Assembly (NCBI RefSeq): GCF_029351045.1
Contig: NZ_JARKIN010000001.1
Location: 434,001-498,000, forward strand
Reading direction: 5' to 3'
DNA: 64,000 nucleotides
Origin: Streptomyces sp. WMMB303
Lineage (GTDB): Bacteria; Actinomycetota; Actinomycetes; Streptomycetales; Streptomycetaceae
How positions within the stretch are numbered: position 1 is the first letter of the stretch; each line of letters starts with the position of its first letter. Below the pieces are notes generated by a model. It saw only the letters and a program-made list of their open reading frames with translations, was not told the DNA's origin and ran no database searches. Position numbers and translations under genes: made by a program. Positions 53,789 through 62,259 of the stretch are shown in pieces.

Positions 53789-54454
53789 TCAGACCGTACC
53801 GAAGGCCTCGCCGCCCACCTCGACTCGCGCACTGCCCGCTGTCGCGTCGGCCAGCCAGCTGCGGAAGTCGGCCAGGTCGGCGTCGGGCAGGCCGATCTCG
53901 ATGGCGACCTCCGCGCCGTAGCGCACCTCGCGCACCTGGCGTCCGGTGGCGCGCAGTTCGTTCTCCAGGCGCCCGGCGCGCTCGTGCCCGACCGTGACGG
54001 TCAGCAGCCGGAAGCGGCGCCTGGTGACGGTCCCCACGGCGTCCAAAGCCTCGCCGACCGCGCCTCCGTAGGCGCGGATCAGGCCGCCCGCGCCCAGTTT
54101 GACGCCGCCGAAGTAGCGGGTGACGACGGCGACCGCGTACCGCACCTCGCGGCGCAGCAGCATCTGGAGCATCGGCACTCCCGCGGTGCCGCCCGGCTCG
54201 CCGTCGTCGTTCGCCTTCTGGGTGCCGGCGTCGGCACCGATGACGTAGGCCGAGCAGTTGTGGTTGGCGCCGGGGTGCTGCCTGCGGATCCGGGCGATGA
54301 ACTCCTGGGCCTCGGCCTCCGTGGCCGCGGGCGCGAGAGCGCACAGGAAGCGGGAGCGGTTGACCTCCGTCTCGTGCACGCCCTCCCCGGCCACGGTGAC
54401 GTACTCCGCTGGTCCTGGGGGCTGCTCCTGCTGTGCGTGCTGCTCCTGGTGCAT
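53789..54454 (-). CDS. YigZ/IMPACT family protein
   Basis: A 221-residue protein with the UPF0029 N-terminal domain (about 20-130; RSRFLCALAPA, NHNCSAYVIG, DDGEPGGTAGVPML, VTRYFGGVKLGAGGL) and a C-terminal DUF1949 domain. Linked in eukaryotes (IMPACT) to translation control; the bacterial role is unclear. ATG 54454. 91 bases upstream of sbcD on the same strand and possibly co-transcribed with sbcDC. Confidence 0.92.
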   Translation of the reverse strand: MHQEQHAQQEQPPGPAEYVTVAGEGVHETEVNRSRFLCALAPAATEAEAQEFIARIRRQHPGANHNCSAYVIGADAGTQKANDDGEPGGTAGVPMLQMLLRREVRYAVAVVTRYFGGVKLGAGGLIRAYGGAVGEALDAVGTVTRRRFRLLTVTVGHERAGRLENELRATGRQVREVRYGAEVAIEIGLPDADLADFRSWLADATAGSARVEVGGEAFGTV

Positions 54455-54542
54455 CCCGCCAGCCTATGGCCGCGGCCGCGGGAATCGGCGGGGGGTACCG
54501 TCCGTTGTGGCACAGAGCCGGCCTGCCGCGGAGGAGTGAGTG

Positions 54543-54950
54543 ATGTACGGCGATACCGGGACGGTGCGGGAGATTCTCACCGGGCTGGGTGACACCTGGG
54601 CGGTGGTGGGGCTGTCGCAGAACGCCTCGAGGCCCGCCTACGGGGTGGCAGAGGTGCTGCAGCGGTTCGGCAAACGGGTCGTTCCGGTCCACCCGAGCGC
54701 GGAGACGGTGCACGGCGAGCGCGGCTACGCGACACTCGCGCAGGTCCCGTTCCCGGTGGACGTGGTGGACGTGTTCGTCCGCTCCGAGCTGGCGGGGCAG
54801 GTGGCCGACGAGGCGGTGGCGATCGGCGCCAGGGCTGTCTGGTTCCAGCTCGGCGTGGTGGACGAGGCGGCCTGGGAGCGTACCCGGGCGGCCGGGCTCC
54901 GCATGGTGATGGACCGCTGCCCGGCCATCGAGATCCCCCGGCTGGGCTGA
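54543..54950 (+). CDS. CoA-binding domain protein
   Basis: A 135-residue Rossmann-type CoA_binding_2 protein: AVVGLSQNASRPAYGV at the start, VVPVHPSAETVHGERGY in the middle and RMVMDRCPAIEIPR at the end, all typical. ATG 54543 has GGAGG 8 bases upstream; GTG 54540 is directly before it. Role unknown; such proteins are thought to sense or carry acyl-CoA. Confidence 0.9.
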   Translation: MYGDTGTVREILTGLGDTWAVVGLSQNASRPAYGVAEVLQRFGKRVVPVHPSAETVHGERGYATLAQVPFPVDVVDVFVRSELAGQVADEAVAIGARAVWFQLGVVDEAAWERTRAAGLRMVMDRCPAIEIPRLG

Positions 54951-54984
54951 GCGCTTCGCCCGTGCCTCAGGCCCGGATCCGCCT

Positions 54985-55147
54985 CCGACGTTCGTGGTGG
55001 ACGACGAGCCCGGGCCGCCCGGCCGTCTCGCGGCGTGTGCGGCGGGCCGGATCGAGGATCGGCCGGCGGCGCGGGTCAGCCCGCGCGGGCTGTTCGGCTT
55101 CGTCTTCGACGTCTGCGCCGACGAGCGCTACCGCGCCCGGGGGTTCG
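54985..55147 (+). pseudogene. GNAT acetyltransferase remnant
   Basis: A frame reading FVVDDEPGPPGRLAACAAGRI followed by FDVCADERYRARGF matches the middle of a GNAT domain, with the YRxRG acetyl-CoA loop at its end. Neither an N-terminal start nor the rest of the domain is present; to the left it abuts the CoA-binding gene and to the right it runs into the end of the convergent deacylase gene. A deletion relic. Confidence 0.55.
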
Positions 55148-55694
55148 CCAGGCCCTCCACGACCTCGGCGCCCGGCAGTGCGGCCAGGGCCTTGCCGGGC
55201 ACGATCAGCTTCCCCCGGCGGCTGCCGCTGCCGATCAGCACCCAGGGCAGCGCGACGGCTTCGGCGTCCAGCAGCAGGGGCCAGCCGGCGGGCAGGCCGA
55301 CGGGGGTGATACCGCCGTACTCCATGCCGGTCTCGGTGACCGCGGTCTCGTGCGGGGCGAAGGAGACCTTCCGGGCGCCGAGGCCGCGCCGGACCGCTCC
55401 GTTGACGTCGAGGCGGCCGCCGGAGGGCACCACGCAGCCCGCGAGAGTGCGGGTCCCGCTCTGTTTGGCGGCGACGATCACGCAGTTGGCGGAGGTCTGC
55501 AGCAGGTCCTCGCCGTACGTCTCGACGAAGACCGCGGTGTCGGCCTTGTCCGGATCGGTGTCGACGTACAGCAGGTGCTCGGCGGGAACAGTGCCGCTCC
55601 AGCCGCGGACCGCGGCGGCGACGGGGGCTGCCAGTCGGTCCAGGACCCCGGGGGCCGGCCTGGCGTTGTCGAAGTCTCCGATGGGCGCACGCAT
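55128..55694 (-). CDS. YbaK/EbsC-type aminoacyl-tRNA deacylase
   Basis: A 188-residue protein of the ProX/YbaK trans-editing family that hydrolyses mischarged tRNA (for example Ala- or Cys-tRNA-Pro). The catalytic Lys region is in CVIVAAKQSGT; GGITPVGLP and the late LIGSGSRRGKLIV are conserved. ATG 55694. It follows the XRE-cupin gene on the same strand by 31 bases and may be co-transcribed with it. Its 3' end overlaps a GNAT remnant. Confidence 0.85.
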   Translation of the reverse strand: MRAPIGDFDNARPAPGVLDRLAAPVAAAVRGWSGTVPAEHLLYVDTDPDKADTAVFVETYGEDLLQTSANCVIVAAKQSGTRTLAGCVVPSGGRLDVNGAVRRGLGARKVSFAPHETAVTETGMEYGGITPVGLPAGWPLLLDAEAVALPWVLIGSGSRRGKLIVPGKALAALPGAEVVEGLANPRAR

Positions 55695-55725
55695 ACCGGT
55701 ACCCTAGCCAGCCCGCGCCGCCCGG

Positions 55726-56298
55726 TCAGCGCGGTGCGGGGACCGAGACGGCCATGGTCATCTCGACGCTCTCCGGCCCGTCGTTGCGGTAGCCGTGCGG
55801 GACGTGGGATTCGAAGCACGCGGAGGTCCCGGCCGGAACCGTGTACACGTCGCCGTCCACCTCGAGGACGAGCGTGCCGGTCGTGACGTGCACGAGTTCG
55901 GTGGTGCCCAGCGGGTGCGGATCGGAACTGCTGGCGTCTCCCGGCGCCAGCTTCCAGTGCCACAGCTCCAGTGGACCGGGCGCCTCGGTGCCGGCGAGCA
56001 GGGTGCTGTGGCTGCCCGCCTCGGTGGACCACAGCCGCACCGCCTGCTCCGGCGGCACCAGGCGGACCTGCGGCTCCTGATCGAAGTCCAGCAGCGAGGT
56101 GATGCTGACGCCGAGTGCGTCGCCGATCTTGACGACGGTGCCCACGCTGGGGTTGGTGCGGGCCTGTTCGATCTGGATGAGCATGCCCCTGCTGACACCG
56201 GCCCGCGCCGCGAGGGCGTCGAGGGTGAAGCCGCGCTCGGCCCGCAGATGTTTCAGGTTGCGGGCCAGCGCCTGCGTGAGGTGGTCGAGGTCCGTCAC
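55726..56298 (-). CDS. XRE-family regulator with C-terminal cupin
   Basis: A 190-residue regulator: helix-turn-helix (about 8-62; RNLKHLRAERGFTLDALAARAGVS is the core region) and a cupin domain (about 105-190; HPLGTTELVHVTTGTL, SHVPHGYRNDG). Proteins of this type sense a small ligand in the cupin barrel. GTG 56298 is my choice; ATG 56313 is the alternative. It is divergent from an EamA transporter, 104 bases away, which it probably controls. Confidence 0.88.
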   Translation of the reverse strand: MTDLDHLTQALARNLKHLRAERGFTLDALAARAGVSRGMLIQIEQARTNPSVGTVVKIGDALGVSITSLLDFDQEPQVRLVPPEQAVRLWSTEAGSHSTLLAGTEAPGPLELWHWKLAPGDASSSDPHPLGTTELVHVTTGTLVLEVDGDVYTVPAGTSACFESHVPHGYRNDGPESVEMTMAVSVPAPR

Positions 56299-56402
56299 GA
56301 TGTTCCACACCATCCAAAATATTAAATGACAGAGTGCATTGAGGTGTACTACGGTGTGCTGGACTTGAGCGTTCACCACACTGTACTGCGAGGGAATCCG
56401 CC

Positions 56403-57275
56403 ATGACCGCTGTCTTCGCGCTGGCCACCAGCCTCCTGTGGGGGCTGGCCGACTTCGGCGGCGGGCTGCTCAGCAAGCGGCTGCGCGAGCTGACGGTGGT
56501 GGTCGTCTCGCAGGGCGCGGCCTGTCTGGTGCTCGGCGTCATCGTGCTCGTCACCGGCGCCTGGAGCGAACTGGACGCGCGCCTGCTGTGGTGCGCGGTG
56601 GCGGCCGGGGCGATCGGGCCGGTGTCGATGCTGTGCTTCTACCGGGCACTGGCCGTCGGTCCGATGGGCGTGGTCTCGCCCGTCGCCACCCTCGGCAGCG
56701 TCGCCGTGCCGGTGGCCGTCGGCATGGCCCTGCACGGTGAACGGCCGGGCCCGCTCCAGGCCGTGGGCACCCTGGTCGCCGTCACCGGAGTGGTGCTGGC
56801 CGGCGGCGTGGGCGGCGGAGGCGCACCCGTGCAGCGGCGCACAGTCCTGCTCACCCTGATCGCGGCCTCCGGGTTCGGCGCGACGATGAGCCTGGTCGCC
56901 GAGGCGTCCACGACACTCGCGGGACTCTTTCTGACGCTGTTCGTGCAGCGGGTGGTCAACCTCGTCGTGGGCGGCGGAACGCTCTGGGTCTCGGTGCGGC
57001 GCGGCACACCGGCGCTGCCCGAGGAGGGTCTGCGGGCGGTGTGGACGGCGCTGCCCGCGCTGGCCTTCGTCGGCCTGGCCGACGTCGCCGCCAACGGTAC
57101 GTACGCCGTCGCCGCGCAGCACGGCCCGGTCACGGTCGCAGCCGTCCTGGCCTCGCTCTACCCCGTCGTCACCGCGCTCGCCGCACGGAGCGTGCTCCAG
57201 GAGCGGCTGCGCGCGCTGCAGACCACGGGCGCCGGGCTGGCGCTGCTGGGCACAGTCCTGCTGGCCTCGGGCTGA
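56403..57275 (+). CDS. EamA-family transporter, probably controlled by the XRE-cupin protein
   Basis: A 290-residue DMT transporter with ten hydrophobic segments in two EamA repeats; SLLWGLADFGGG opens the first and PALAFVGLADVAANGTYAVA lies in the second. ATG 56403 has GAGGG 6 bases upstream. Divergent from the XRE-cupin regulator across an AT-rich promoter region, a common regulator-exporter layout. Substrate unknown, perhaps an amino acid derivative. Confidence 0.88.
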   Translation: MTAVFALATSLLWGLADFGGGLLSKRLRELTVVVVSQGAACLVLGVIVLVTGAWSELDARLLWCAVAAGAIGPVSMLCFYRALAVGPMGVVSPVATLGSVAVPVAVGMALHGERPGPLQAVGTLVAVTGVVLAGGVGGGGAPVQRRTVLLTLIAASGFGATMSLVAEASTTLAGLFLTLFVQRVVNLVVGGGTLWVSVRRGTPALPEEGLRAVWTALPALAFVGLADVAANGTYAVAAQHGPVTVAAVLASLYPVVTALAARSVLQERLRALQTTGAGLALLGTVLLASG

Positions 57276-57288
57276 CCGGAGCACCGGC

Positions 57289-58041
57289 TCAACCGCCGGC
57301 CGAGCCGCCGGGCGGCTCGGCGTCCGGCGCGGCGGGCAGGTCGGCGAGGGCGACCAGCTCCTGCGGACTGACCCCCTCGGGAACGGGCACCGGCGGCGGG
57401 GTGCGCAGCGGCGGCTGCCACCCCTGCTCCGGGTCCAGCCGGCGGACCACCTTGGCGGGGGCACCCGCGACCACGGCGTGGTCGGGTATCTCACCCCGCA
57501 CCACGGCTCCCGCCGCGACCACCACGTTGCGCCCCAGCGTCGCGCCGGGCAGGACGACGGCCCCCGCGCCGATCCAGCTCCCCGCGCCGATCTCCACCGG
57601 TGCGGTGCGCGGCCACTGCTTGCCGACCGGCAGCTCCGGATCGTCGTAGGAGTGATTGGTGGAGGTGATGTAGACGTACGGGCCGCAGAACACGTCGTCG
57701 CCGAGGCTGACCCGGGTGTCCGCGATGACGTGGCTGCCCCGGCCCAGCACCACGCCGTTCCCCAGCCGCAGCACCGTCTCCGGTCCCAGCTCCAGGTCCG
57801 GCATCATGCCCGCCGTCAGCGTGACGTCCTGGCCGACAATGCAGTGGTCGCCGAGTTCGATCCATGGTGTCCCGAAGAGCGTCCCCTGCGGAAAGGCGAG
57901 CCGTGTCCCGGTCCCGATGCGGCGGAACGCGTACGGCCCCGGGCGTCGCGCGGTGACGGCCCCCGCCTGCCGGGCCCGACGCCAGAGGCCGTGTACGGCG
58001 CGGGAGGTGAGGGAGGAGAACGTGTTCCTGAGGGATGGCAC
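57289..58041 (-). CDS. left-handed beta-helix acyltransferase
   Basis: A 250-residue hexapeptide-repeat acetyltransferase of the maltose/galactoside acetyltransferase type: repeated [LIV]G-x4 turns from about 70, TSTNHSYDDP (catalytic His) and the GAGSWIGAGAVVLPGATLG repeats followed by VVAGAPAKVVR. The C-terminal 45 residues are Pro-rich and variable. Start GTG 58041 is 6 bases after a -10 TACGGT (58048-58053 on the minus strand), so likely leaderless. The acceptor is probably a sugar. Confidence 0.87.
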   Translation of the reverse strand: MPSLRNTFSSLTSRAVHGLWRRARQAGAVTARRPGPYAFRRIGTGTRLAFPQGTLFGTPWIELGDHCIVGQDVTLTAGMMPDLELGPETVLRLGNGVVLGRGSHVIADTRVSLGDDVFCGPYVYITSTNHSYDDPELPVGKQWPRTAPVEIGAGSWIGAGAVVLPGATLGRNVVVAAGAVVRGEIPDHAVVAGAPAKVVRRLDPEQGWQPPLRTPPPVPVPEGVSPQELVALADLPAAPDAEPPGGSAGG

Positions 58042-58171
58042 GCCGTCACCGTAGCGCCCCGGCACCGCCCCGCCCCGGTGAGGTTCCTCACCGGTAACCT
58101 CGGGTGGCGCTTTCGCCGGGCGCGGGGTGCGCAGCCGCCGTGAACAGGGGCATGCCCGGGCGCGGAGAGGC

Positions 58172-58720
58172 TCAGGAGGCCGCCGGCCGTTCGCCGACGG
58201 TCGCACCGCGGTGCTGCTCGGCCAGGTCCACATAGCCGAGCGCGTTGAGGCGCACGCCCTCGAACTCCTCGTCGGTCAGCTCCCGCCGCACCTTGCCGGG
58301 CACCCCGGCCACCAGCGAACCGGGCGGCACCACGGTCCCCTGCGGCACCAGGGCCTGGGCCGCAACCAGGGAACCGGCACCGATACGGGCGCCGTTGAGG
58401 ACGGTGGCGCCCATGCCGATCAGCACGTCGTCCTCGACCGTGCAGCCGTGCAGCACGGCGTTGTGGCCCACGGTGACCCGGGCGCCGACCTCGACGGGGA
58501 AGCCGGGGTCGCCGTGCACGGTGCAGTTGTCCTGCACGTTGCTGCCCTCACCGAGCACGATGGGGGCGGCGTCGGCCCGCAGTACGGCGCTGTACCACAC
58601 GCTCGCCCCGGCCGCCAGGGTGACGTCTCCCGCGAGTACCGAGGTCGGCGCGTTGAACGCCGTGGGATCCAGTCGCGGTGCGTGCCCGCCGACCGTCACG
58701 ATCAGCCCGTGCTGTGTCAC
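58172..58720 (-). CDS. gamma-class carbonic anhydrase-like protein
   Basis: A 182-residue left-handed beta-helix protein of the gamma-CA/PaaY/YrdA family. The three zinc His are visible: VHGDPG, then VGHNAVLHGC. YSAVLRAD and QDNCTVH are typical. The Glu residues needed for high carbonic anhydrase activity in the Cam enzyme are not evident, so activity is uncertain. GTG 58720 (MTQHGL) has GGAGAG upstream; GTG 58732 is the longer choice. Confidence 0.88.
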   Translation of the reverse strand: MTQHGLIVTVGGHAPRLDPTAFNAPTSVLAGDVTLAAGASVWYSAVLRADAAPIVLGEGSNVQDNCTVHGDPGFPVEVGARVTVGHNAVLHGCTVEDDVLIGMGATVLNGARIGAGSLVAAQALVPQGTVVPPGSLVAGVPGKVRRELTDEEFEGVRLNALGYVDLAEQHRGATVGERPAAS

Positions 58721-58759
58721 GTTGCTCTCCACTCCGGATGTCTCGCCGTCCGGTCCCGC

Positions 58760-59491
58760 TCAGTCGCCGACCGGGGCCGACGGGGTGCCCTCGTGTTCGG
58801 GCCGTCGGGGACGGCCGTCCGCGACCGCGGCGGGGGCGTCCTGCTGGGCCGCGGCGTGCTCGGTACGGTGCTCCTCGACCGCTTCGGCGGCCACCTTCGC
58901 GGCCCGGCGTTTGACGAGCACCATGGAGGCGAGGCCGATCAGCACGGCGGCCACCAGCCCGAGCCAGGAGAAGCGCTTGAGCCATGCCTCGGCGACGACA
59001 CCGACGTAGTAGATGACCGCTGTGGTGCCGCCCGCCCACACCACGCCGCCCAGCACGTTCGCGGTCAGGAACTTCCAGTACGGCATCTTCAGCACACCCG
59101 AGAGCGGCCCCGCGAAGATCCGCAGCAGGGCGATGAAGCGGCCGAAGAAGACGGCCCACATGCCCCACCGCTGGAAGGAGCGCTCGGCGGTGGCCACATG
59201 GCTGGGGCCGAAGTGCTTGGGGAACTTCCCGCCCAGCCAGTCCAGGAGCGGCTTGCCGCCTCTCCGGCCGATGGCGTACCCGATCGAGTCACCCACGACG
59301 GCGCCGACCGTGGCGCAGGTCCCCAGGATCAGCGGATCGATGTGCCCCTGCTGCGAGGACAGCAGCGCGGAGCTGACGAGGACGATCTCCCCCGGCAGCG
59401 GGATCCCCAGGCTCTCCAGCCCGATGACGACCCCCACCAGGAGGTACACGCTGACGGCCGGAACGTTCTCCAGCCAGTCCTGGATGTGCAA
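58760..59491 (-). CDS. DedA-family membrane protein
   Basis: A 243-residue VTT-domain (SNARE-associated) protein, now thought to flip lipids such as undecaprenyl phosphate or phosphatidylethanolamine. About five hydrophobic segments; FLEx-like ESLGIPLPGE and the conserved GRFIALLRIFAGPLSG are present. The C-terminal 45 residues are a charged cytosolic tail. Start TTG 59491 has AGAGGAAG 6 bases upstream. 27 bases upstream of the gamma-CA gene on the same strand. Confidence 0.9.
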   Translation of the reverse strand: MHIQDWLENVPAVSVYLLVGVVIGLESLGIPLPGEIVLVSSALLSSQQGHIDPLILGTCATVGAVVGDSIGYAIGRRGGKPLLDWLGGKFPKHFGPSHVATAERSFQRWGMWAVFFGRFIALLRIFAGPLSGVLKMPYWKFLTANVLGGVVWAGGTTAVIYYVGVVAEAWLKRFSWLGLVAAVLIGLASMVLVKRRAAKVAAEAVEEHRTEHAAAQQDAPAAVADGRPRRPEHEGTPSAPVGD

Positions 59492-59642
59492 CTGCGGCTT
59501 CCTCTCATGACATCGGAGCACGAGCTGCCATGACGGCACGAATTCGGAAGCCTACTCGACCGCGCGCCGGCCCGCGCCCACTGCCTCGCGCGCCGCTCTC
59601 CGGCCGGCGGGGGCTGGACCGGACCGGCGGCGCGGCGTGGCG

Positions 59643-60098
59643 TCAGTCGTTGGGCCGCAGGGTCCACACGACGGTCATCTCGCTGGTGACCGCGCCGTCG
59701 GGGCGGCGGAGCGCGACCCGGACCGGGAACTCGGGGCGCTCTCCCCGGTCCAGCTCGGCGACCACCTCGGCGGCCGGGCGGCCGAGCTCGGCGGTGGCGG
59801 TGACCACGCCCTTGGCGATCTTCTTGAAGTCCATCTCGGCGCGTACCGGCAGCGGGACGGCGCGGGAGAGCTGGTCGGCGAACGCGGCCAGGGTCACCGC
59901 CCCGGTCGCGGACTCGGCTAGCGTGAACATCGCACCGGCGTGCGGGCCGCCCACGTGGTTGTGGTACTCGCTCTGGTCGGGCAGGGAGACGACGACACGT
60001 TCCGGCGAGGTCTCCAGGTATTCCAGGTTGAGGGTGCGGGCCATGGGCACGGAGGCCCGCATCAGCTCACCGATGTCCGGCTGCGACTGTGTGGTCAT
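59643..60098 (-). CDS. hotdog-fold DUF4442/thioesterase-like protein
   Basis: A 151-residue hotdog protein: VSLPDQSEYHNHVGGPHAGAMF is the central helix region of the PaaI/DUF4442 group, followed by alternating beta strands (VVTATAELG, FPVRVALRRPDG, SEMTVVWTLRP). It likely acts on acyl-CoA or a similar thioester, but this group includes inactive members. ATG 60098 is the start. Monocistronic. Confidence 0.8.
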   Translation of the reverse strand: MTTQSQPDIGELMRASVPMARTLNLEYLETSPERVVVSLPDQSEYHNHVGGPHAGAMFTLAESATGAVTLAAFADQLSRAVPLPVRAEMDFKKIAKGVVTATAELGRPAAEVVAELDRGERPEFPVRVALRRPDGAVTSEMTVVWTLRPND

Positions 60099-60234
60099 GG
60101 CCGCACGTTACCACTGAGTAACTCGGCGCGGGAGAATCGTTCCTTCCCGCTTCGGCCCCATTCGTGTAGCGGGTCCGTACCGATCCAGGACCGGCCGTGG
60201 CCAGTGCTACGACCGCACCATAGGGTTGTCGCCC

Positions 60235-61326
60235 ATGTGGCCAGGACAGCAGCCGCCCGGGGGCGAGCAGAACCCGCAGCAGCCGAACCCGTACCAGCAG
60301 CCCGGGTACGGGCAACCGAACCCGTACCAGCAACCCGGCTACGGGCAGCAGCCGTCGGGCCAGCAGCCCGGGCAGGGGCAGCCGCCGGGCCCGCCGGGCT
60401 ACGGCCAGCAGCCCGGGCAGGCTCCCCACCCCTACGGGCAGCCGGGTGGGCCGGGACAGTCGGGACAGTGGGGCCCGGGGAGCATGCCGGGCAGCCCGCA
60501 GCCGCAGTCACCCAAGGGCGGAGGCGGCGGAGGCGGCCGGAACAAGACGATCGCCATCGCGATCGTCGCCGCGGTCGCGGTCATCGCCGCGACGGTGGCC
60601 GGGGTCGTCGTCCTCGGCGGCGACGACTCGGGCGGGGGCAAGAAGAACGAGGCCGACAAGACCTCCTCGCCCTCGGTGAAGACGAAACCGGAGAAGAGCG
60701 AGAAGGCCGAGCCGGGAGGCGGCGGCGCCTCCAAGGACCCCTCGGACCCGGTGGTGAAGGGCTGGCAGACCGTCGTCAACCCCAAGTGGTACTCGGCCTT
60801 CGACGTCCCGGACAACGACGACTGGACCCTCGCGAGCACGGGCACCATCACCGGATTCGAGGACGACAAGGGCAAGGTCCTGGTCGCCATGTCGGCGCCC
60901 GCCTACTACAAGGACGACTGGTGCAAGCGCAGCAGCCGCGCCGGCGTCGGCACCAAGGGCGCGCAGGGCTCCAAGGACACCAAGGAGGCGGCGCGGATCG
61001 CGGCCGGCAACTTCGCGATCGCCGGCTACGACCAGAAGCAGAAGGGCACCCTCAAGGTCTCCAAGCCCAAGCCGTTCAAGAACGAGCACGGCATCAAGGG
61101 CCACACCGTCACCGCCAAGATCACCGGAGCCCCCAAGGAGGACAAGTGCTCCACGAGTGCGGGCAAGGTCGTCACGGTCTCCTGGATCAACAGCAACGGT
61201 GACCTGGCGATCTGGGTCCTCTACACCGACGCCGGCGTCAAGGACGAAGTACCGGACGCCACCATCGAGAAGATGACGGGCAGCCTCCGCGACTACGACG
61301 GCGGCGGGGACGAGCCCCGCGGCTGA
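60235..61326 (+). CDS. membrane-anchored protein with Pro/Gln/Gly/Tyr repeats
   Basis: A 363-residue protein. The cytosolic head (about 1-95) is built of degenerate repeats such as NPYQQPGYGQ and GQQPGQ, followed by a Gly run, one membrane helix (about 105-128; IAIAIVAAVAVIAATVAGVV) and a Lys-rich linker. The exported part (about 180-360) is a globular domain with two Cys pairs (CKRS..., CSTS...), unknown in function. ATG 60235 lies 8 bases after -10-like TAGGGT and may be leaderless. Similar layouts are common in Streptomyces. Confidence 0.8.
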   Translation: MWPGQQPPGGEQNPQQPNPYQQPGYGQPNPYQQPGYGQQPSGQQPGQGQPPGPPGYGQQPGQAPHPYGQPGGPGQSGQWGPGSMPGSPQPQSPKGGGGGGGRNKTIAIAIVAAVAVIAATVAGVVVLGGDDSGGGKKNEADKTSSPSVKTKPEKSEKAEPGGGGASKDPSDPVVKGWQTVVNPKWYSAFDVPDNDDWTLASTGTITGFEDDKGKVLVAMSAPAYYKDDWCKRSSRAGVGTKGAQGSKDTKEAARIAAGNFAIAGYDQKQKGTLKVSKPKPFKNEHGIKGHTVTAKITGAPKEDKCSTSAGKVVTVSWINSNGDLAIWVLYTDAGVKDEVPDATIEKMTGSLRDYDGGGDEPRG

Positions 61327-61370
61327 CCGGGCAGACCCCAGGGGCCACGGGACCGGCTGCGACGGCGCCC

Positions 61371-62231
61371 TCAGTCCAGACTGAAGGCGCCGTCCGGCGG
61401 TTCGGGGGACGGCACGGCGTCGCCGTCCTCGACCGCACGAACACCCCGCGTGAAGCGCTCCAGCTCCGTCCCGTGCTCGACCCGGGCCGGGAACGGGTCG
61501 GCCGAGCAGCGGCGGGCCAGTTCCCCGACCGGCTGCTCCGCGTGCGAGGCGAGCAGCAGGATGTTGCCGAACCGGCGGCCGCGCAGCACCGCGGGCTCCG
61601 CGACGAGCGCGAGCTGCGGGAAGACCGCGGCGAACGTGGCCAGTTGGGAGGCGAGGAAGCGGAACGGCGCGGCGTCGGCGAGGTTGGCCACATACAGGCC
61701 GCCGGGCCGCAGCACCCGCGCCGCCTCGCGTGCGTACGGCAGGGTGGTCAGATGCGCGGGCATCCGCGAACCGCCGTACACGTCGGAGACCAGGACATCG
61801 GCACCGGCCGCGGGCGAGGACTCCAGCACGGCCCGCCCGTCGGCCGCCTCCACCGTGACCGCGGCACCGTCCGGGAGCGGCAGATACTCGGCGACGAACG
61901 CGCTCAGCTCCGCGTCCGGTTCGGCCACCCGCTGCCGGGAGCCGGGACGGGTCGCGGCGAGGTAGCGGGGCAGGGTGAGCGCTCCCCCGCCGAGGTGGAG
62001 CACGTCCAGCGGCGCTGCGGGCGGTGCGGCGAGGTCCAGCAGATGGCCGACCCGGCGCGCGTACTCGAACTCCAGGTGCCCGGGCTCGTCGAGGTCGACG
62101 TAGGACTGCGGGGCTCCGTCCAGCGTCAGCAGCCAGGCCCGGCTCCGGTCGATGTCCGGCAGCAGCTTGGCCGTGCCGCCCGCGACGGTTCGGATGCGGG
62201 GTATCTGCTCCCCGCCGGCGTCGGTCTCCAC
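61371..62231 (-). CDS. spermidine-synthase-like methyltransferase-fold protein
   Basis: A 286-residue Rossmann protein of the polyamine synthase (PABS) type: VLHLGGGALTLPRYLA (cofactor loop), RVAEPDAELSAFVAEYLPL and the active-site-like VSDVYGG. The true aminopropyltransferase motif GGGDG is replaced by GGGAL, so real spermidine synthesis is doubtful; many actinomycete members are unassigned. GTG 62231 is my start, with no good ribosome site. 28 bases after the EF-Tu-like gene on the same strand, so probably in one operon with it. Confidence 0.78.
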   Translation of the reverse strand: METDAGGEQIPRIRTVAGGTAKLLPDIDRSRAWLLTLDGAPQSYVDLDEPGHLEFEYARRVGHLLDLAAPPAAPLDVLHLGGGALTLPRYLAATRPGSRQRVAEPDAELSAFVAEYLPLPDGAAVTVEAADGRAVLESSPAAGADVLVSDVYGGSRMPAHLTTLPYAREAARVLRPGGLYVANLADAAPFRFLASQLATFAAVFPQLALVAEPAVLRGRRFGNILLLASHAEQPVGELARRCSADPFPARVEHGTELERFTRGVRAVEDGDAVPSPEPPDGAFSLD

Positions 62232-62259
62232 CTCTCCATTGTGCGGGCCCGCCGCAGCC

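Noticed and set aside
61371..62231. True spermidine synthase (speE)
   Set aside because: The GGGDG motif and the aminopropyl-transfer active site are not conserved, so the symbol was not assigned.
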